This document shows, piece by piece, positions 43,932 through 52,753 of a stretch of 64,000 nt of DNA. The stretch covers positions 1-64,000 of the forward strand of contig DEMH01000015.1 in NCBI GenBank assembly GCA_002354805.1, in the 5' to 3' direction. A model generated the notes under the pieces. That model saw only the letters and a list, made by a program, of their open reading frames with translations, did not search any database and was not told the origin of the DNA. This DNA comes from Gammaproteobacteria bacterium UBA2675. Its GTDB lineage: Bacteria > Pseudomonadota > Gammaproteobacteria > Pseudomonadales > Pseudohongiellaceae. Every line of letters begins with the position of its first letter. The first letter of the stretch is position 1. The position numbers and the translations under genes were made by a program.

Positions 43932-45119
43932 TTACTGTGCCGGCTCCAGGCGCAGAACCGCGCCGTTTTCTTCTTCAGTCAACAGGTAGATCAACCCGTC
44001 GGGGCCCTGTGCCACGTCGCGCACGCGCTGATGCAGTTCAGTGACCAGCGTCTCGCGTTGCAGCTCCCACATGTTTTCATTGAACACGACACGCTCCAGT
44101 CCGCCGGTGCCGGGCAGGCGTCCGCGCTGAATGCTGCCGGCAAAAAGATTGCCCTGCCATTGCGGGAAAGCATCGCCGGTGTAAAACATCAAACCGGACG
44201 GCACGATACCCGGCTGCCAGATCAGCAGAGCTGATTCATAACCCTCGCGCGGCAGTTTGGCCATCGGTTCGCCATCGTTGTAGCTGCCGTAACCATAAAG
44301 TGGCCAGCCGTAGTTGCCACCTGCCTTGATGATGTTGAGTTTGTCGCCACCCAGTGGACCCAGCTCGGCGTGGAACAGCTCACCGGTCTGCGGGTGAATG
44401 GCCACAGCGTACTGGTCGCGATGACCATAGGAGTATATTTCCGGACGTGCGTCAGTGCGCCCTACAAATGGGTTGTCGGCGGGGATCGTGCCGTCTGCAT
44501 TCAGGCGCAGCACCTTGCCTTCCAGACGCATCAGATCCTGCGCCAGCGGGCGTCTGTCCATCGCTCCGCCTACCGTGACGAACAGTTTGCCGTCGGGCGC
44601 AAACACCATCCGGGAGCCGCCAGAGATTGTCATGGGTGTACCAATAAACAGCTGCTCAAAATCTTTGAGCTGATTGCTGCCATCGTAGCGGGCGCGACCG
44701 ACGGTGATGGCATATTCACCTTCGGTTTCCAGGGCGGTGTGGTAGCTCAGATAAATAAGCTGGTTTTGCGCGAAATCTGGATGCGCTTCAACATCCAGCA
44801 GTCCGGAATGGAAGCCTGTGCGGATCGCTTGCAGTCCCTGAAGAGGCTCAGGATCAAGCATGTCCTCGCGGATCACACGCAAAGCGGGTGTATAACGGTC
44901 GGTAATCAGGATATGGCTGTTAGGTAGCACAGCGAAACCAAACGGGCGGGGAATCCCCTGCGCTACGACGGAAACCTGCATGGTGGCAGTCACGCTGTCC
45001 AGCACAACTGGGGCGTCCGGCAATGGATACGGCGTGGGGCGGCCCTGAGCGTGAGCAGGGGCAGCCAGGATTGCCTGGAGCGCGATGACAGCGAGAGTGA
45101 ATATGAAGCCTTGATGCAT
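43932..45119 (-). CDS. PQQ-dependent sugar dehydrogenase (soluble, exported)
   Basis: A 395-residue beta-propeller protein with a signal peptide (residues 1-24, cleavage near AHA-QG). It has LDVEAHPDFAQNQLIYLSYH, the calcium/PQQ-region RMVFAPDGKLFVTVGGAMDRRPLAQDLMRLEGKVLRLNADGTIPADNPF, YSYGHRDQYAVAIHPQTGELFHAELGPLGGDKLNI, and GNYGWPLYGYG. These are hallmarks of the aldose sugar dehydrogenase (YliI/Asd) group, acting in the periplasm. No PQQ synthesis genes are in the window. Confidence 0.92.
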   Translation of the reverse strand: MHQGFIFTLAVIALQAILAAPAHAQGRPTPYPLPDAPVVLDSVTATMQVSVVAQGIPRPFGFAVLPNSHILITDRYTPALRVIREDMLDPEPLQGLQAIRTGFHSGLLDVEAHPDFAQNQLIYLSYHTALETEGEYAITVGRARYDGSNQLKDFEQLFIGTPMTISGGSRMVFAPDGKLFVTVGGAMDRRPLAQDLMRLEGKVLRLNADGTIPADNPFVGRTDARPEIYSYGHRDQYAVAIHPQTGELFHAELGPLGGDKLNIIKAGGNYGWPLYGYGSYNDGEPMAKLPREGYESALLIWQPGIVPSGLMFYTGDAFPQWQGNLFAGSIQRGRLPGTGGLERVVFNENMWELQRETLVTELHQRVRDVAQGPDGLIYLLTEEENGAVLRLEPAQ

Positions 45120-45309
45120 AGAGTTGAACCCTGGTAGTGATATTTGTGACTGGAGTCAGATGGAAAGAAGGGAGCATACGGTAATAGGGCTGCGTCGGAA
45201 AGCATTGTATTTGTTTTGTCCGCCGCAGGCTCCGGGGGCGGCGAATAAGTGCACCATTGGCGGTGTATGATGGTGAGATCGAATTAATCAAGTATGTATC
45301 GAGGAAAAA

Positions 45310-46077
45310 ATGTCCACTGAATCAGTCATCAGAACGCCTCACTTGCGCTTTGGGCTTTACCTCTGGCTTGCCGGGATGCTGGGAGTTGTAACGCTTTCGA
45401 TCATGGTCATACCCCAGCAGACAGCTGATGCGGTGTTGCCCGCACCGCTTTGGCTGCTCATTTTGATCAGTATTCTGCAAAGCGGTGTATTGCTGGCGAT
45501 AGCTGTCTGGTTGGGGGTACGACTGGCGCCGCAGGTCGGCCTGAAAGCGGATGCGTTTCGGGCGGTGGCAACTGGCACTTCGGTAGTTGAGGCACTGCGA
45601 CCACAGTGGCGGATGGGTTTGTTGGGCGGCCTGGTGGGTGGCGTTGGCCTGTTTCTGCTTGCAATGTATACACCCGTCGCGTTGTCTGAAGGCGGACAGG
45701 CGTTTTCCCTGCCGCTTGTCGCCCGAGTGCTTTATGGCGGTATCACGGAAGAGCTCTTACTGCGTTGGGGGCTGATGAGCCTGCTTGTATGGCTGCCATG
45801 GCGAATATTGCAAGGCAAAACCGGCGAACCGCGCCAGGCCTATGTATGGTTTGCGATACTGCTAAGCGCAGTGATATTCGGTATCGGTCATCTGCCTGCT
45901 GCAGCAGCCATGCTGGGTGAGTTGACGGGCGATGTTGTTCTGTTCATCGTGGGTGCAAACAGTGTATTTGGTGCGCTGTTTGGTTATCTGTTCTGGCGAT
46001 ACGGGCTTGAGGCTGCGATTATTGCCCATGGCGTGTCACACATTGTCAGTTTTTTGATGATGACTTTAGTGATGTAA
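45310..46077 (+). CDS. CPBP family intramembrane glutamic endopeptidase
   Basis: A 255-residue membrane protein with about seven hydrophobic segments. The CPBP (Abi/CAAX protease-like) motifs are present in order: EELLLRWGLM (EExxxR), FGIGHLPAA (FxxxH) and HGVSHIVSFL. These enzymes cleave within membranes or act in bacteriocin self-immunity; the substrate is unknown. The gene is followed 41 bases later by a P-loop ATPase gene. Confidence 0.92.
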   Translation: MSTESVIRTPHLRFGLYLWLAGMLGVVTLSIMVIPQQTADAVLPAPLWLLILISILQSGVLLAIAVWLGVRLAPQVGLKADAFRAVATGTSVVEALRPQWRMGLLGGLVGGVGLFLLAMYTPVALSEGGQAFSLPLVARVLYGGITEELLLRWGLMSLLVWLPWRILQGKTGEPRQAYVWFAILLSAVIFGIGHLPAAAAMLGELTGDVVLFIVGANSVFGALFGYLFWRYGLEAAIIAHGVSHIVSFLMMTLVM

Positions 46078-46118
46078 TTCCAACGGAATGATTCAGCAGT
46101 GAACAGGTAAGACGGATA

Positions 46119-46610
46119 ATGCTAACAGGTCAATTGACTTTCTTCTGCGGAAAAATGGGCGCAGGTAAATCCACAAAATCGCTGGAAATTGCGAGAGCCA
46201 GCGGCGCTGTTCTGCTGTCGGAAGACGAATGGCTGGCGTCACTGTATCCGGGCTGCATACAGACGCTGCAGGACTATATTGAATATTCGCGTCGCCTTAA
46301 ACCGCCAATCAAAAAACTGGTGCAGGATATTCTGCTTGCCGGCACCGATGTTGTGATGGATTTTCCGGCCAATACCGTGCAGCAGCGGCAATGGTTCAGG
46401 GATATTTATTCAGAGATCAATGCGCCGCATCAGCTGATCTTTATCAACCAGTCTGATGCGGTGTGTCTGGAACAGATTGCCAGGCGGCGCGAGTCACATC
46501 CGGAAAGAGCGGCAACAGACACCGAGGAAATGTTTGCGAGCGTCAGCAAACATTTTGTGGCGCCCACCGCGGATGAAGGGTTCAATCTCGTCACCATCAA
46601 TCAGGCCTGA
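46119..46610 (+). CDS. P-loop kinase/ATPase (AAA_33-like)
   Basis: A 163-residue nucleotide-binding protein. Walker A is GKMGAGKS near the N-terminus, DVVMDFPANTVQQRQWFRDIY supplies the second strand region, and CLEQIARRRESHPERAATDTEEMF resembles the lid of small-molecule kinases. It is of the size of zeta-toxin-like or gluconate-kinase-like P-loop kinases, but no antitoxin is adjacent, so a toxin role is not supported. Confidence 0.88.
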   Translation: MLTGQLTFFCGKMGAGKSTKSLEIARASGAVLLSEDEWLASLYPGCIQTLQDYIEYSRRLKPPIKKLVQDILLAGTDVVMDFPANTVQQRQWFRDIYSEINAPHQLIFINQSDAVCLEQIARRRESHPERAATDTEEMFASVSKHFVAPTADEGFNLVTINQA

Positions 46611-46692
46611 GCCTCACGCTCTCCATGTGCGCTCTGGTGGCTATCATGAAGGATAAAGAATAGACAGAAACAAGGAGTGATTGCAGAAGTAG

Positions 46693-46787
46693 TGGCGGAA
46701 GGACATGGGAGTCGAACCCACCAGACGCGCGCTGCGCATCTCACCGGATTTGAAGTCCGGGCGCCCCACCGGGGACGATGTCCTTCC
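46693..46787 (-). tRNA. selC: tRNA-Sec (anticodon TCA)
   Basis: The minus strand begins GGAAGGACAT and ends ATGTCCTTCC followed by G and CCA, giving an extended acceptor stem with encoded CCA, 95 bases in all. The anticodon stem-loop is CCGGACTTCAAATCCGG with anticodon TCA, which reads UGA. The long variable arm and the T arm GGTTCGACTCC match the E. coli selC layout. It lies 12 bases after selB in the same orientation and completes the selenocysteine cassette. Confidence 0.97.
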
Positions 46788-46799
46788 ATGTATGGCAAC

Positions 46800-48695
46800 T
46801 TAATTCTTGCCCGGAACGGCCTCCTCACGCCAGGCTGCCTGCAGGTATCTTCGTTCATCACGGTAGTATGTCACACCTGCGCGATCCAGATACTCAAGCA
46901 CCTTGATGGTCAGGTTGCGGCCAATACCTGAGAGGTCACGATACTCGGCAGCTAAAAAACCGCCGTCGCTGCTATTTTGGCAAAGCTGTTGCGCCACCGC
47001 GGCAAGGTCATCCAGTTGCTCGGGCAGATAGAAGCGATTGGGAGCCACTGGCAGCAGATACCCCCAGGCCTGAAGGCGCTGCAGAATGGTAAGCATCTCG
47101 TCTCGCGGCAATCCCAACTGATCGCCTAGCTCACCGACAATTGGCGGACGTAATCCCGCCTTGCTGATGATGTCACGAATCTGTGGCCAATGCTTTTGAT
47201 CCTCGGCGGGCAGTTGTGGCTGATGATCAGGCAGTGCCAGGATGCTGCCGTGCCGTCGGAGCTGCCCGTCGTTCAGCAATTGTTTTATGAGGGCCAGGCC
47301 GGTCTTGGGTGTGAGTTCGGGAATGGCAGCCTTCAGCACTGACTGCTGGTGTGTGCCCAGCTGTTCTGCTTGTGAAGCGTGTGCCTTTGTCAGAAACTCC
47401 AACAACAGCAATTGCGATCTTTGCCATCGGCTTTTGCTGAGAGCCATATCACCCAGTTTAACGACATCTGACTCTGCCAATAGCCAGTTGCTCTGCGTTT
47501 TACTCAAGTTCCAGCGTTGCGCGAATTTGGGTAACTCAATCTCAGCCTGGTGTTGAAGCTCGATCGATAGCGCATCAGAGGCAGATCGGATGCCAGCCAG
47601 TGCCTGCAACCGTGCAATCGACACAGGCTTGCTGCGCCCGCGTTGACGCCCCTGCGGATCAAGTACACGACCGCCAGCAAGCGTAATATTTGCCGCGGGT
47701 TCACGCACAATCACCGTATCGCCGGCAATGCTGTGCACCGGTTTGTCCAGCAACAGTTGAGCCAGCCCTGAAGATTCTTCCAGCCAGACCAGTCGACCAC
47801 TGACTGCTTTGGCGCCGATAAGAATCTGCAATGTGCCACGATGCACATTTTGCTCCGGGAGCACGCGCAGCTGGACATCCAGTCGCTGGCTGGTCTGCAC
47901 CATGTCGGGAGTCAGAAGCCAGTCACCACGCTGAGGGTGTGTGTCGCTGATATCGCCCGTCAGGTTCAATGCTCCGCGTTGCCCGCCGACGATTTCAGTT
48001 GCCGGTTCTCCGTCAATCTGGATGCCTCGCAGGCGTAGCTCGCCTTCAGTGGCGGCCAGCCGCAGTGCGACAGGTTCTTTCGTGTTCAGCCTTCCATTGA
48101 TCAGCGTGCCTGTCACCACACAACCTGCCCCTGGAACGGTGAACCGCCGGTCAACCAGGAAGCGGGGTGAACCCTCTGTATTGCGCGCCAGGTTTGTCAG
48201 GGTCAATTCCCTGATGCATGTCAGCAGCTCGTCCATACCACGGCCGCTGATGGCATCCGTTATAACAACAGGCGAGCCTGCCAGGCTGTTACCCTTGATA
48301 AGGGAGCGGATAGCGCCCAGACAGTCATCTAATTGTTGAGGGCTGGCTCGATCTGCAGCGCTTATGACGATGATGCCGCGATCAATACCAAGCAGGTCAA
48401 GTAAGGCCAGATGTTCACGTGTTTGTGGCATCGGACCTTCATCGGCGGCGACCACCAGCACGGCGGCATGCGCACCGGCCAGACCAGCCAGCATGGTGCG
48501 GATAAATTGCACGTGACCTGGCACGTCAACAAAGCACAGCGCGCCTGCCTGCTTGTCGTGAAGCCAGGCAAATCCCAGGTCGATGGTCAGACCACGGCGT
48601 TTTTCTTCAGCCAGCTGGTCGGTGTCTTTGCCTGTCAGAGCTTTGATGAGAGTAGTCTTGCCATGGTCGACATGACCTGCGGTCGCGATAATCAA
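46800..48695 (-). CDS. selB: selenocysteine-specific translation elongation factor SelB
   Basis: A 631-residue GTPase. The start is taken as a TTG at 48693-48695 with ggag eight bases upstream, because the GTPase domain begins at once (IIATAGHVDHGKTTL, P-loop at residues 7-14). DVPGHVQFIRTMLAG is switch II. Later domains include three EF-Tu-like barrels and the C-terminal winged helices that bind the SECIS hairpin. The TTG overlaps the selA stop (TTGA), so the two genes are coupled. It delivers Sec-tRNA to in-frame UGA codons. Confidence 0.95.
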   Translation of the reverse strand: MIIATAGHVDHGKTTLIKALTGKDTDQLAEEKRRGLTIDLGFAWLHDKQAGALCFVDVPGHVQFIRTMLAGLAGAHAAVLVVAADEGPMPQTREHLALLDLLGIDRGIIVISAADRASPQQLDDCLGAIRSLIKGNSLAGSPVVITDAISGRGMDELLTCIRELTLTNLARNTEGSPRFLVDRRFTVPGAGCVVTGTLINGRLNTKEPVALRLAATEGELRLRGIQIDGEPATEIVGGQRGALNLTGDISDTHPQRGDWLLTPDMVQTSQRLDVQLRVLPEQNVHRGTLQILIGAKAVSGRLVWLEESSGLAQLLLDKPVHSIAGDTVIVREPAANITLAGGRVLDPQGRQRGRSKPVSIARLQALAGIRSASDALSIELQHQAEIELPKFAQRWNLSKTQSNWLLAESDVVKLGDMALSKSRWQRSQLLLLEFLTKAHASQAEQLGTHQQSVLKAAIPELTPKTGLALIKQLLNDGQLRRHGSILALPDHQPQLPAEDQKHWPQIRDIISKAGLRPPIVGELGDQLGLPRDEMLTILQRLQAWGYLLPVAPNRFYLPEQLDDLAAVAQQLCQNSSDGGFLAAEYRDLSGIGRNLTIKVLEYLDRAGVTYYRDERRYLQAAWREEAVPGKN

Positions 48696-50101
48696 GCCGC
48701 TGTCTCCGGCACATAACGATGTGACCGCCACTGGCTGGCAAGGGTGTCTGGTTCCTCGACGCAACGACAATCGAGCAGCACACTGTCATCGGCTATGCGG
48801 CCTATGACTGGCACAGGCAGCTGTCTCAACTGGCTGGCCAGTTCCCGTAACTCCCGACTGCGGGCGCGTTTGTTGCCCAGTTGGCTGCGCAGGCGCAGTG
48901 CTGCACTGGGCAGTCGGTCCAGGGGCTGGGAACCGGAACCAATCTGGCTGAGCGTATCACTGCTATCAACGTCGATGCTGTCGCCGGTCCAGGATCTTAG
49001 CGCCGGCAAAAGAGCTTCAACTGTCGTCTGGATAGCAGTCTGTTCCCGGGACAGCAGTCGCAGCGCAGGAATGCGCTGGGCGAGTGTCTCCGGGTTGGCG
49101 TAAAGCCTGAGCACGGCGGACAGTGCGGCCAGCGTAAGCTTGTCGCAGCGTAGTGCGCGTTTTAGCGGACTTTTTCGAATACGGGCAATCAGGTCTGCGC
49201 GCCCGGCGATGATACCGGCCTGTGGTCCGCCGAGCAGTTTGTCACCGCTGAAGGTGACCACATCGACACCTTGGGCCAGTACATCGCGAACCACTGGTTC
49301 GGCCGGCAGTCCCAGCTCCTGCATGTCGATCAAAGAGCCACTGCCCAGATCCACCACCAGGGGGATGCCATGATCGTGGGCTATCGCAGCCAGCTCCGAT
49401 TCGCTCAGACTGCTGGTAAAGCCTTGCACAGCGTAATTGCTGGTATGTGCTTTCAGCAGCAGTGCGGTCGATTTGCCGATGGCACCGGCGTAGTCATGTT
49501 TATGTGTGCGATTGGTGGTGCCGACTTCGCGAAGTTTGCAGCCCGCGCGCGCCATGATGTCCGGCAGGCGGAACGAACCACCGATTTCAATCAGTTCCCC
49601 GCGCGAGACAATGACCTCCTTCCGTGAGGCCAGGGCGTTCAGTACCAGCAGCACTGCCGCAGCGTTGTTGTTTACGACGGTGGCAGCTTCCGCGCCGGTC
49701 AGACGGCAGATCCAGTCTTCGACATGAACGTCGCGGTCGCCGCGCCGGCCGCTGTCCAGTTCATACTCCAGGTTGCTCGCGCCGCTGGCGACAGCGGTCA
49801 TTGCCTCAATGGCCTCGGGCGGAAGTGGCGCACGTCCCAGATTGGTGTGAATGACAGTACCAGTGAGGTTGAAGACCGGCTTGAGGGAGGGTGTGAGCCA
49901 ATCTTCCAGGCGTGTGCGAACATCACAGAGCAGGGATTGCTCATCATGAATCAGGCCTTCGCGCCATCGCTGCAGACCTGAACGCAGTGCATCGAGCACC
50001 AGCGCGCGGCCATGGCAGGCGATTAAATCTTTAACACCTGGCCAGGTCAGGGTTTTGTCAACCGAAGGTGGGCGTGAACTGGGGGCGCTACTCACATCCA
50101 C
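48692..50101 (-). CDS. selA: L-seryl-tRNA(Sec) selenium transferase SelA
   Basis: A 469-residue PLP enzyme that turns seryl-tRNA(Sec) into selenocysteyl-tRNA(Sec) using selenophosphate. Motifs include VFNLTGTVIHTNLGRAPLP, NLEYELDSGRRGDRD, and the PLP lysine K288 in TFSGDKLLGGPQAG. The start is a GTG at 50101, in the same frame as the preceding selenoprotein and separated from its UGA stop by only five codons. The length matches the family. Confidence 0.96.
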   Translation of the reverse strand: MDVSSAPSSRPPSVDKTLTWPGVKDLIACHGRALVLDALRSGLQRWREGLIHDEQSLLCDVRTRLEDWLTPSLKPVFNLTGTVIHTNLGRAPLPPEAIEAMTAVASGASNLEYELDSGRRGDRDVHVEDWICRLTGAEAATVVNNNAAAVLLVLNALASRKEVIVSRGELIEIGGSFRLPDIMARAGCKLREVGTTNRTHKHDYAGAIGKSTALLLKAHTSNYAVQGFTSSLSESELAAIAHDHGIPLVVDLGSGSLIDMQELGLPAEPVVRDVLAQGVDVVTFSGDKLLGGPQAGIIAGRADLIARIRKSPLKRALRCDKLTLAALSAVLRLYANPETLAQRIPALRLLSREQTAIQTTVEALLPALRSWTGDSIDVDSSDTLSQIGSGSQPLDRLPSAALRLRSQLGNKRARSRELRELASQLRQLPVPVIGRIADDSVLLDCRCVEEPDTLASQWRSHRYVPETAA

Positions 50102-50116
50102 GCCCCCGTTACTGGA

Positions 50117-50668
50117 TCAGCTGTGCCCGGTTTTCCCGCCGAGGTTTTGATCTGCACACAGCAGGCGCAGAATTTCACCCAGAGCCTCGTCGGCCAGGGT
50201 GCGCATTTCCGCATCGGTGCGGTTCTGTATCGGGTGCGGCACAAATACCATGGCCGGATCGAAACCCAGCGTTTTGCATTGTGCAGCTGCCGCATCAATA
50301 AACTCAGTGGAGGCAACTCCAACTCCCGGAATCTGTCGTGACTCCAGATCGGCTATGTCATGCATACAGCACGACGTGCACGATCCTCAGTCAGCCAGAC
50401 CTTCTACCAACACATCCACTTCGCCCGCTATCTGCTGCTTGAGCTCAGTCGGGGCAGGGCGGGTGAATGTGGGTTTACTGTAGCGTTTGACCGAAACGCC
50501 AATGGCCGACAGTTGCTCCTCGATGCGATCAAGGAAAACATTGCCGCGCGGTTTGGAAATGTCCAGCAGACCAACGACCTTGCCATTCAGATTATCGGGT
50601 CTGGGCAGTCGGGCCCGCTCGGCCGGGGCGTTCTCGGCCGTCGGATCCAGCAGAATGGATTCGTTCAT
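50117..50668 (-). CDS. UGSC family selenoprotein (in-frame TGA = Sec94)
   Basis: A naive reading stops after 93 residues, but the frame continues in register to 50117 and gives 183 residues. The TGA at 50387-50389 is followed by GSCTSCCMHD, so residues 94-97 read U-G-S-C, the signature of the UGSC selenoprotein family. Extra cysteines follow at 100 and 101. The C-terminal part (EFIDAAAAQCKTLGFDPAMVFVPHPIQNRTDAEMRTLADEAL) is coding and in frame. A hairpin at 50358-50383 supplies a SECIS candidate, and selA, selB and selC follow. The start ATG overlaps the partner gene stop and has a gagg site. The redox substrate is not known. Confidence 0.93.
50358..50383 (-). promoter_or_regulatory. predicted bacterial SECIS hairpin
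   Basis: Three bases after the Sec UGA, UCGUGCA pairs with UGCAUGA (7 bp including one G-U) around a 12-base loop. Bacterial SECIS elements are stem-loops just downstream of the UGA inside the coding region, with a loop about 15-25 bases away, which is where this loop falls. It was found by eye; no folding energy was computed. Confidence 0.65.
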
Positions 50669-52101
50669 AATGTAACCTCTCGTGTGACAGGTGAAGAGCC
50701 TACCGGGCCAGAGGCGGCCCAGCCAGCGATGATCGCAGAAAACAGGCCGGCTGTGCCACCGGCGCGGACTATCAACAGGCCGCCCGGTCGGAACTTGGGC
50801 ACCTGTTTATCTCTGAATTTTTCCGGAATACCCTCGGCCATGCCGCGGGCGCCGGTCACCAGGTTTTCACCCGGTGCCAACAGCAGCTGTTCCAGCTTCT
50901 CTCGCAGGCGCTGCTTGGACCAGCCAGCCTCGATAAAAATACGTGCATGATCGGGTGCCACCACCAGCACGGCATCGCCCGCCATGGCCAGTTTGACATT
51001 GTCCACCGCACGCAATGATTCGGCGATAGACCGGGCCAGCGACTCGGGGTCGCGGGACTTCTGATCAATGATGCCCTGCACACCCTCACCGGGGAAAATA
51101 GTAACAGCGGAGCGACCCGCCGGAATGCCGCGCTCCTGTGCAAGGGGCAGCCAGTCGCTGTCCTCGGCTTCGGCAAAGCAGAAGGTGTATTTGCCAGGAT
51201 TGCCGAGCGTGGCCCGGTCGATTTCCCCGGGTCGGCCGCCGCCTACATTCCGTATGATGAGCTGCAAAGCCCGGCCAATCGTTGCATTCGCGCGATTGCC
51301 CTGTCCCAGCGCATTGTTGCCGGAGTTCATGCCGATGGCTTTGGCGATCGGACCGTTGACCATGATCATGGGGCTGCCGAACATGGTGGTGCAAATCAGG
51401 CCATGCAGGCCAAAGTCATCATCCAGCGACGCCTCCAGCGCTGCCAGCAGCACCGGCATGTATTCGGGTTTGCAGCCGGCCATCACGGCGTTGATGGCGA
51501 CTTTTTCAATGGTGCACGGGACCAGATCTGGCGGCATGATGCCGATGACTTCCTGTGGGTCGCGCTGGGTGCCTTTTAACATGCGCAGCACGCGCACCGC
51601 TGTTGGCGGCACCACTGGCAGACCATCACTCCAGCCGCGGGCATAACAGGCTTCGATGGCATCATCTTCGGCGCTGACATCAATCTCGCGTGATTGCAGC
51701 TTTACATCGCCAAACGCCAGTTCGAGCTTCTCCGCGATGCCTGGTTCCAGCGTTTTAGAGCCGCAGCCGGGGCGCATGACTGGCAGCTCTTCACCAAGGT
51801 CAGTGAGACCGCTGATCGCCCGCCATTCCGCTTTGTCCCAGCCGTAGGTGCGCGCCGTTTCCCGCCCATTATCAAAACGAATCAGGGTTGGGACAAACTC
51901 GGTGTGCAGCCGCCAGGAATGTTCCAGGCTCTGGTCGAAGTGAGTGGATGGCAGGCTGGCGCCAAATTCAGGGTCATCCTGGACGAGCACCTGAAGCGGG
52001 CCAGCGGCTGAGAGTTCGGTCAGTAATGGTTCAATCAGCCGGCAGGTAGGACAGTCTGCCTTGGCAACAACAACGAGGCCGTCGGCTGGTAGTGAGGTCA
52101 T
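50665..52101 (-). CDS. thioredoxin-like domain fused to conserved domain of unknown function
   Basis: A 478-residue protein that overlaps the start of the selenoprotein gene (ATGA). Residues 8-100 look like a thioredoxin fold with a CPTC motif (VVVAKADCPTCRLIEPLL, then EFVPTLIRFDNG). From about 155 onward comes a different conserved region: ACYARGWSDGLPVVPPTAVRV, ML-GTQRDP, VEKVAINAVMAGCKPEYMPVLLAALEA, GSPMIMVNGPIAKAIGMNSGNNALG and VRNVGGGRPG. I recall this second region as accompanying UGSC proteins but cannot name a reaction. It has no signal peptide. It is the first gene of the Sec cassette. Confidence 0.8.
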   Translation of the reverse strand: MTSLPADGLVVVAKADCPTCRLIEPLLTELSAAGPLQVLVQDDPEFGASLPSTHFDQSLEHSWRLHTEFVPTLIRFDNGRETARTYGWDKAEWRAISGLTDLGEELPVMRPGCGSKTLEPGIAEKLELAFGDVKLQSREIDVSAEDDAIEACYARGWSDGLPVVPPTAVRVLRMLKGTQRDPQEVIGIMPPDLVPCTIEKVAINAVMAGCKPEYMPVLLAALEASLDDDFGLHGLICTTMFGSPMIMVNGPIAKAIGMNSGNNALGQGNRANATIGRALQLIIRNVGGGRPGEIDRATLGNPGKYTFCFAEAEDSDWLPLAQERGIPAGRSAVTIFPGEGVQGIIDQKSRDPESLARSIAESLRAVDNVKLAMAGDAVLVVAPDHARIFIEAGWSKQRLREKLEQLLLAPGENLVTGARGMAEGIPEKFRDKQVPKFRPGGLLIVRAGGTAGLFSAIIAGWAASGPVGSSPVTREVTL

Positions 52102-52266
52102 GTAGCTGCCTTATCAAGAAAAATTATTGTTTTCACGGGTTCAATATTCCTGAAAGGTAGCGCCAGCCCGGAGAATTGTCCAGCCGCAACAGTCTGGCGC
52201 GCGTCCTGATCGGGATCGTAGTTCCTGACGTATAATGGCATAACCGACCTTACTGCGGAGATTTGC

Positions 52267-52683
52267 ATGAAATTGCGTGTGTTCTACGATGGCAGTTGCC
52301 CGCTTTGTGCAGCCGAAATGAAACAGCTGGCTGCGGCGGACCGTCAGGGTCAGGTGGAGCTCCAGGATATTACCCAGCCGGATTTCAGTGAGCGTTTTCC
52401 CCATATCGATCCGGTGGCGGCCGATCGTATTCTGCATGGCGAAACGGATGATGGAACCCTGCTGTACGGCCTTGATGTGACGGCACGAGCGTGGGATCTG
52501 GCGGGTAAGGGCTGGCGGGTAAACTGGTTGCGCTGGCCGTTGATTCGTCCCGTTGCTGATCGGGTGTATCTGTTTTTCGCCCGGCACCGGCACCGTATTT
52601 CAAGCCTGCTCACCGGGAGTGAGCGCTGCGAGGCTGGCAGCTGCAGCCCCGCCGAGTCCAGACAGCAGTCGTCGCGGCGCTAG
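52267..52683 (+). CDS. DCC family thiol-disulphide oxidoreductase-like protein
   Basis: A 138-residue intact member of the DCC (DUF393) family, with the redox motif FYDGSCPLC at the N-terminus and the C-terminal WLRWPLIRPVADRVYLFFARHRHRIS. The tail adds two cysteines (RCEAGSC). It is divergent from the selenocysteine cassette, with 165 bases between. A TATAAT at 52231-52236 may be its -10 box, although a matching -35 is not clear. Confidence 0.93.
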   Translation: MKLRVFYDGSCPLCAAEMKQLAAADRQGQVELQDITQPDFSERFPHIDPVAADRILHGETDDGTLLYGLDVTARAWDLAGKGWRVNWLRWPLIRPVADRVYLFFARHRHRISSLLTGSERCEAGSCSPAESRQQSSRR

Positions 52684-52753
52684 ACCAGTCTGTCGGTGAC
52701 TAATTATTTGCGTGTTAGCATACGGCCATTGTCTGAACTGCGAGGATATTGAC

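Noticed and set aside
46600..46800. Integration site at tRNA-Sec
   Set aside because: selC is a known target for genomic islands, but no integrase, direct repeat or phage gene lies nearby.
50117..50119. Terminal UGA of the selenoprotein considered as a second Sec codon
   Set aside because: It lies just before the selA start and no UxxC motif or obvious hairpin follows. Kept only as a finding about frame continuity.
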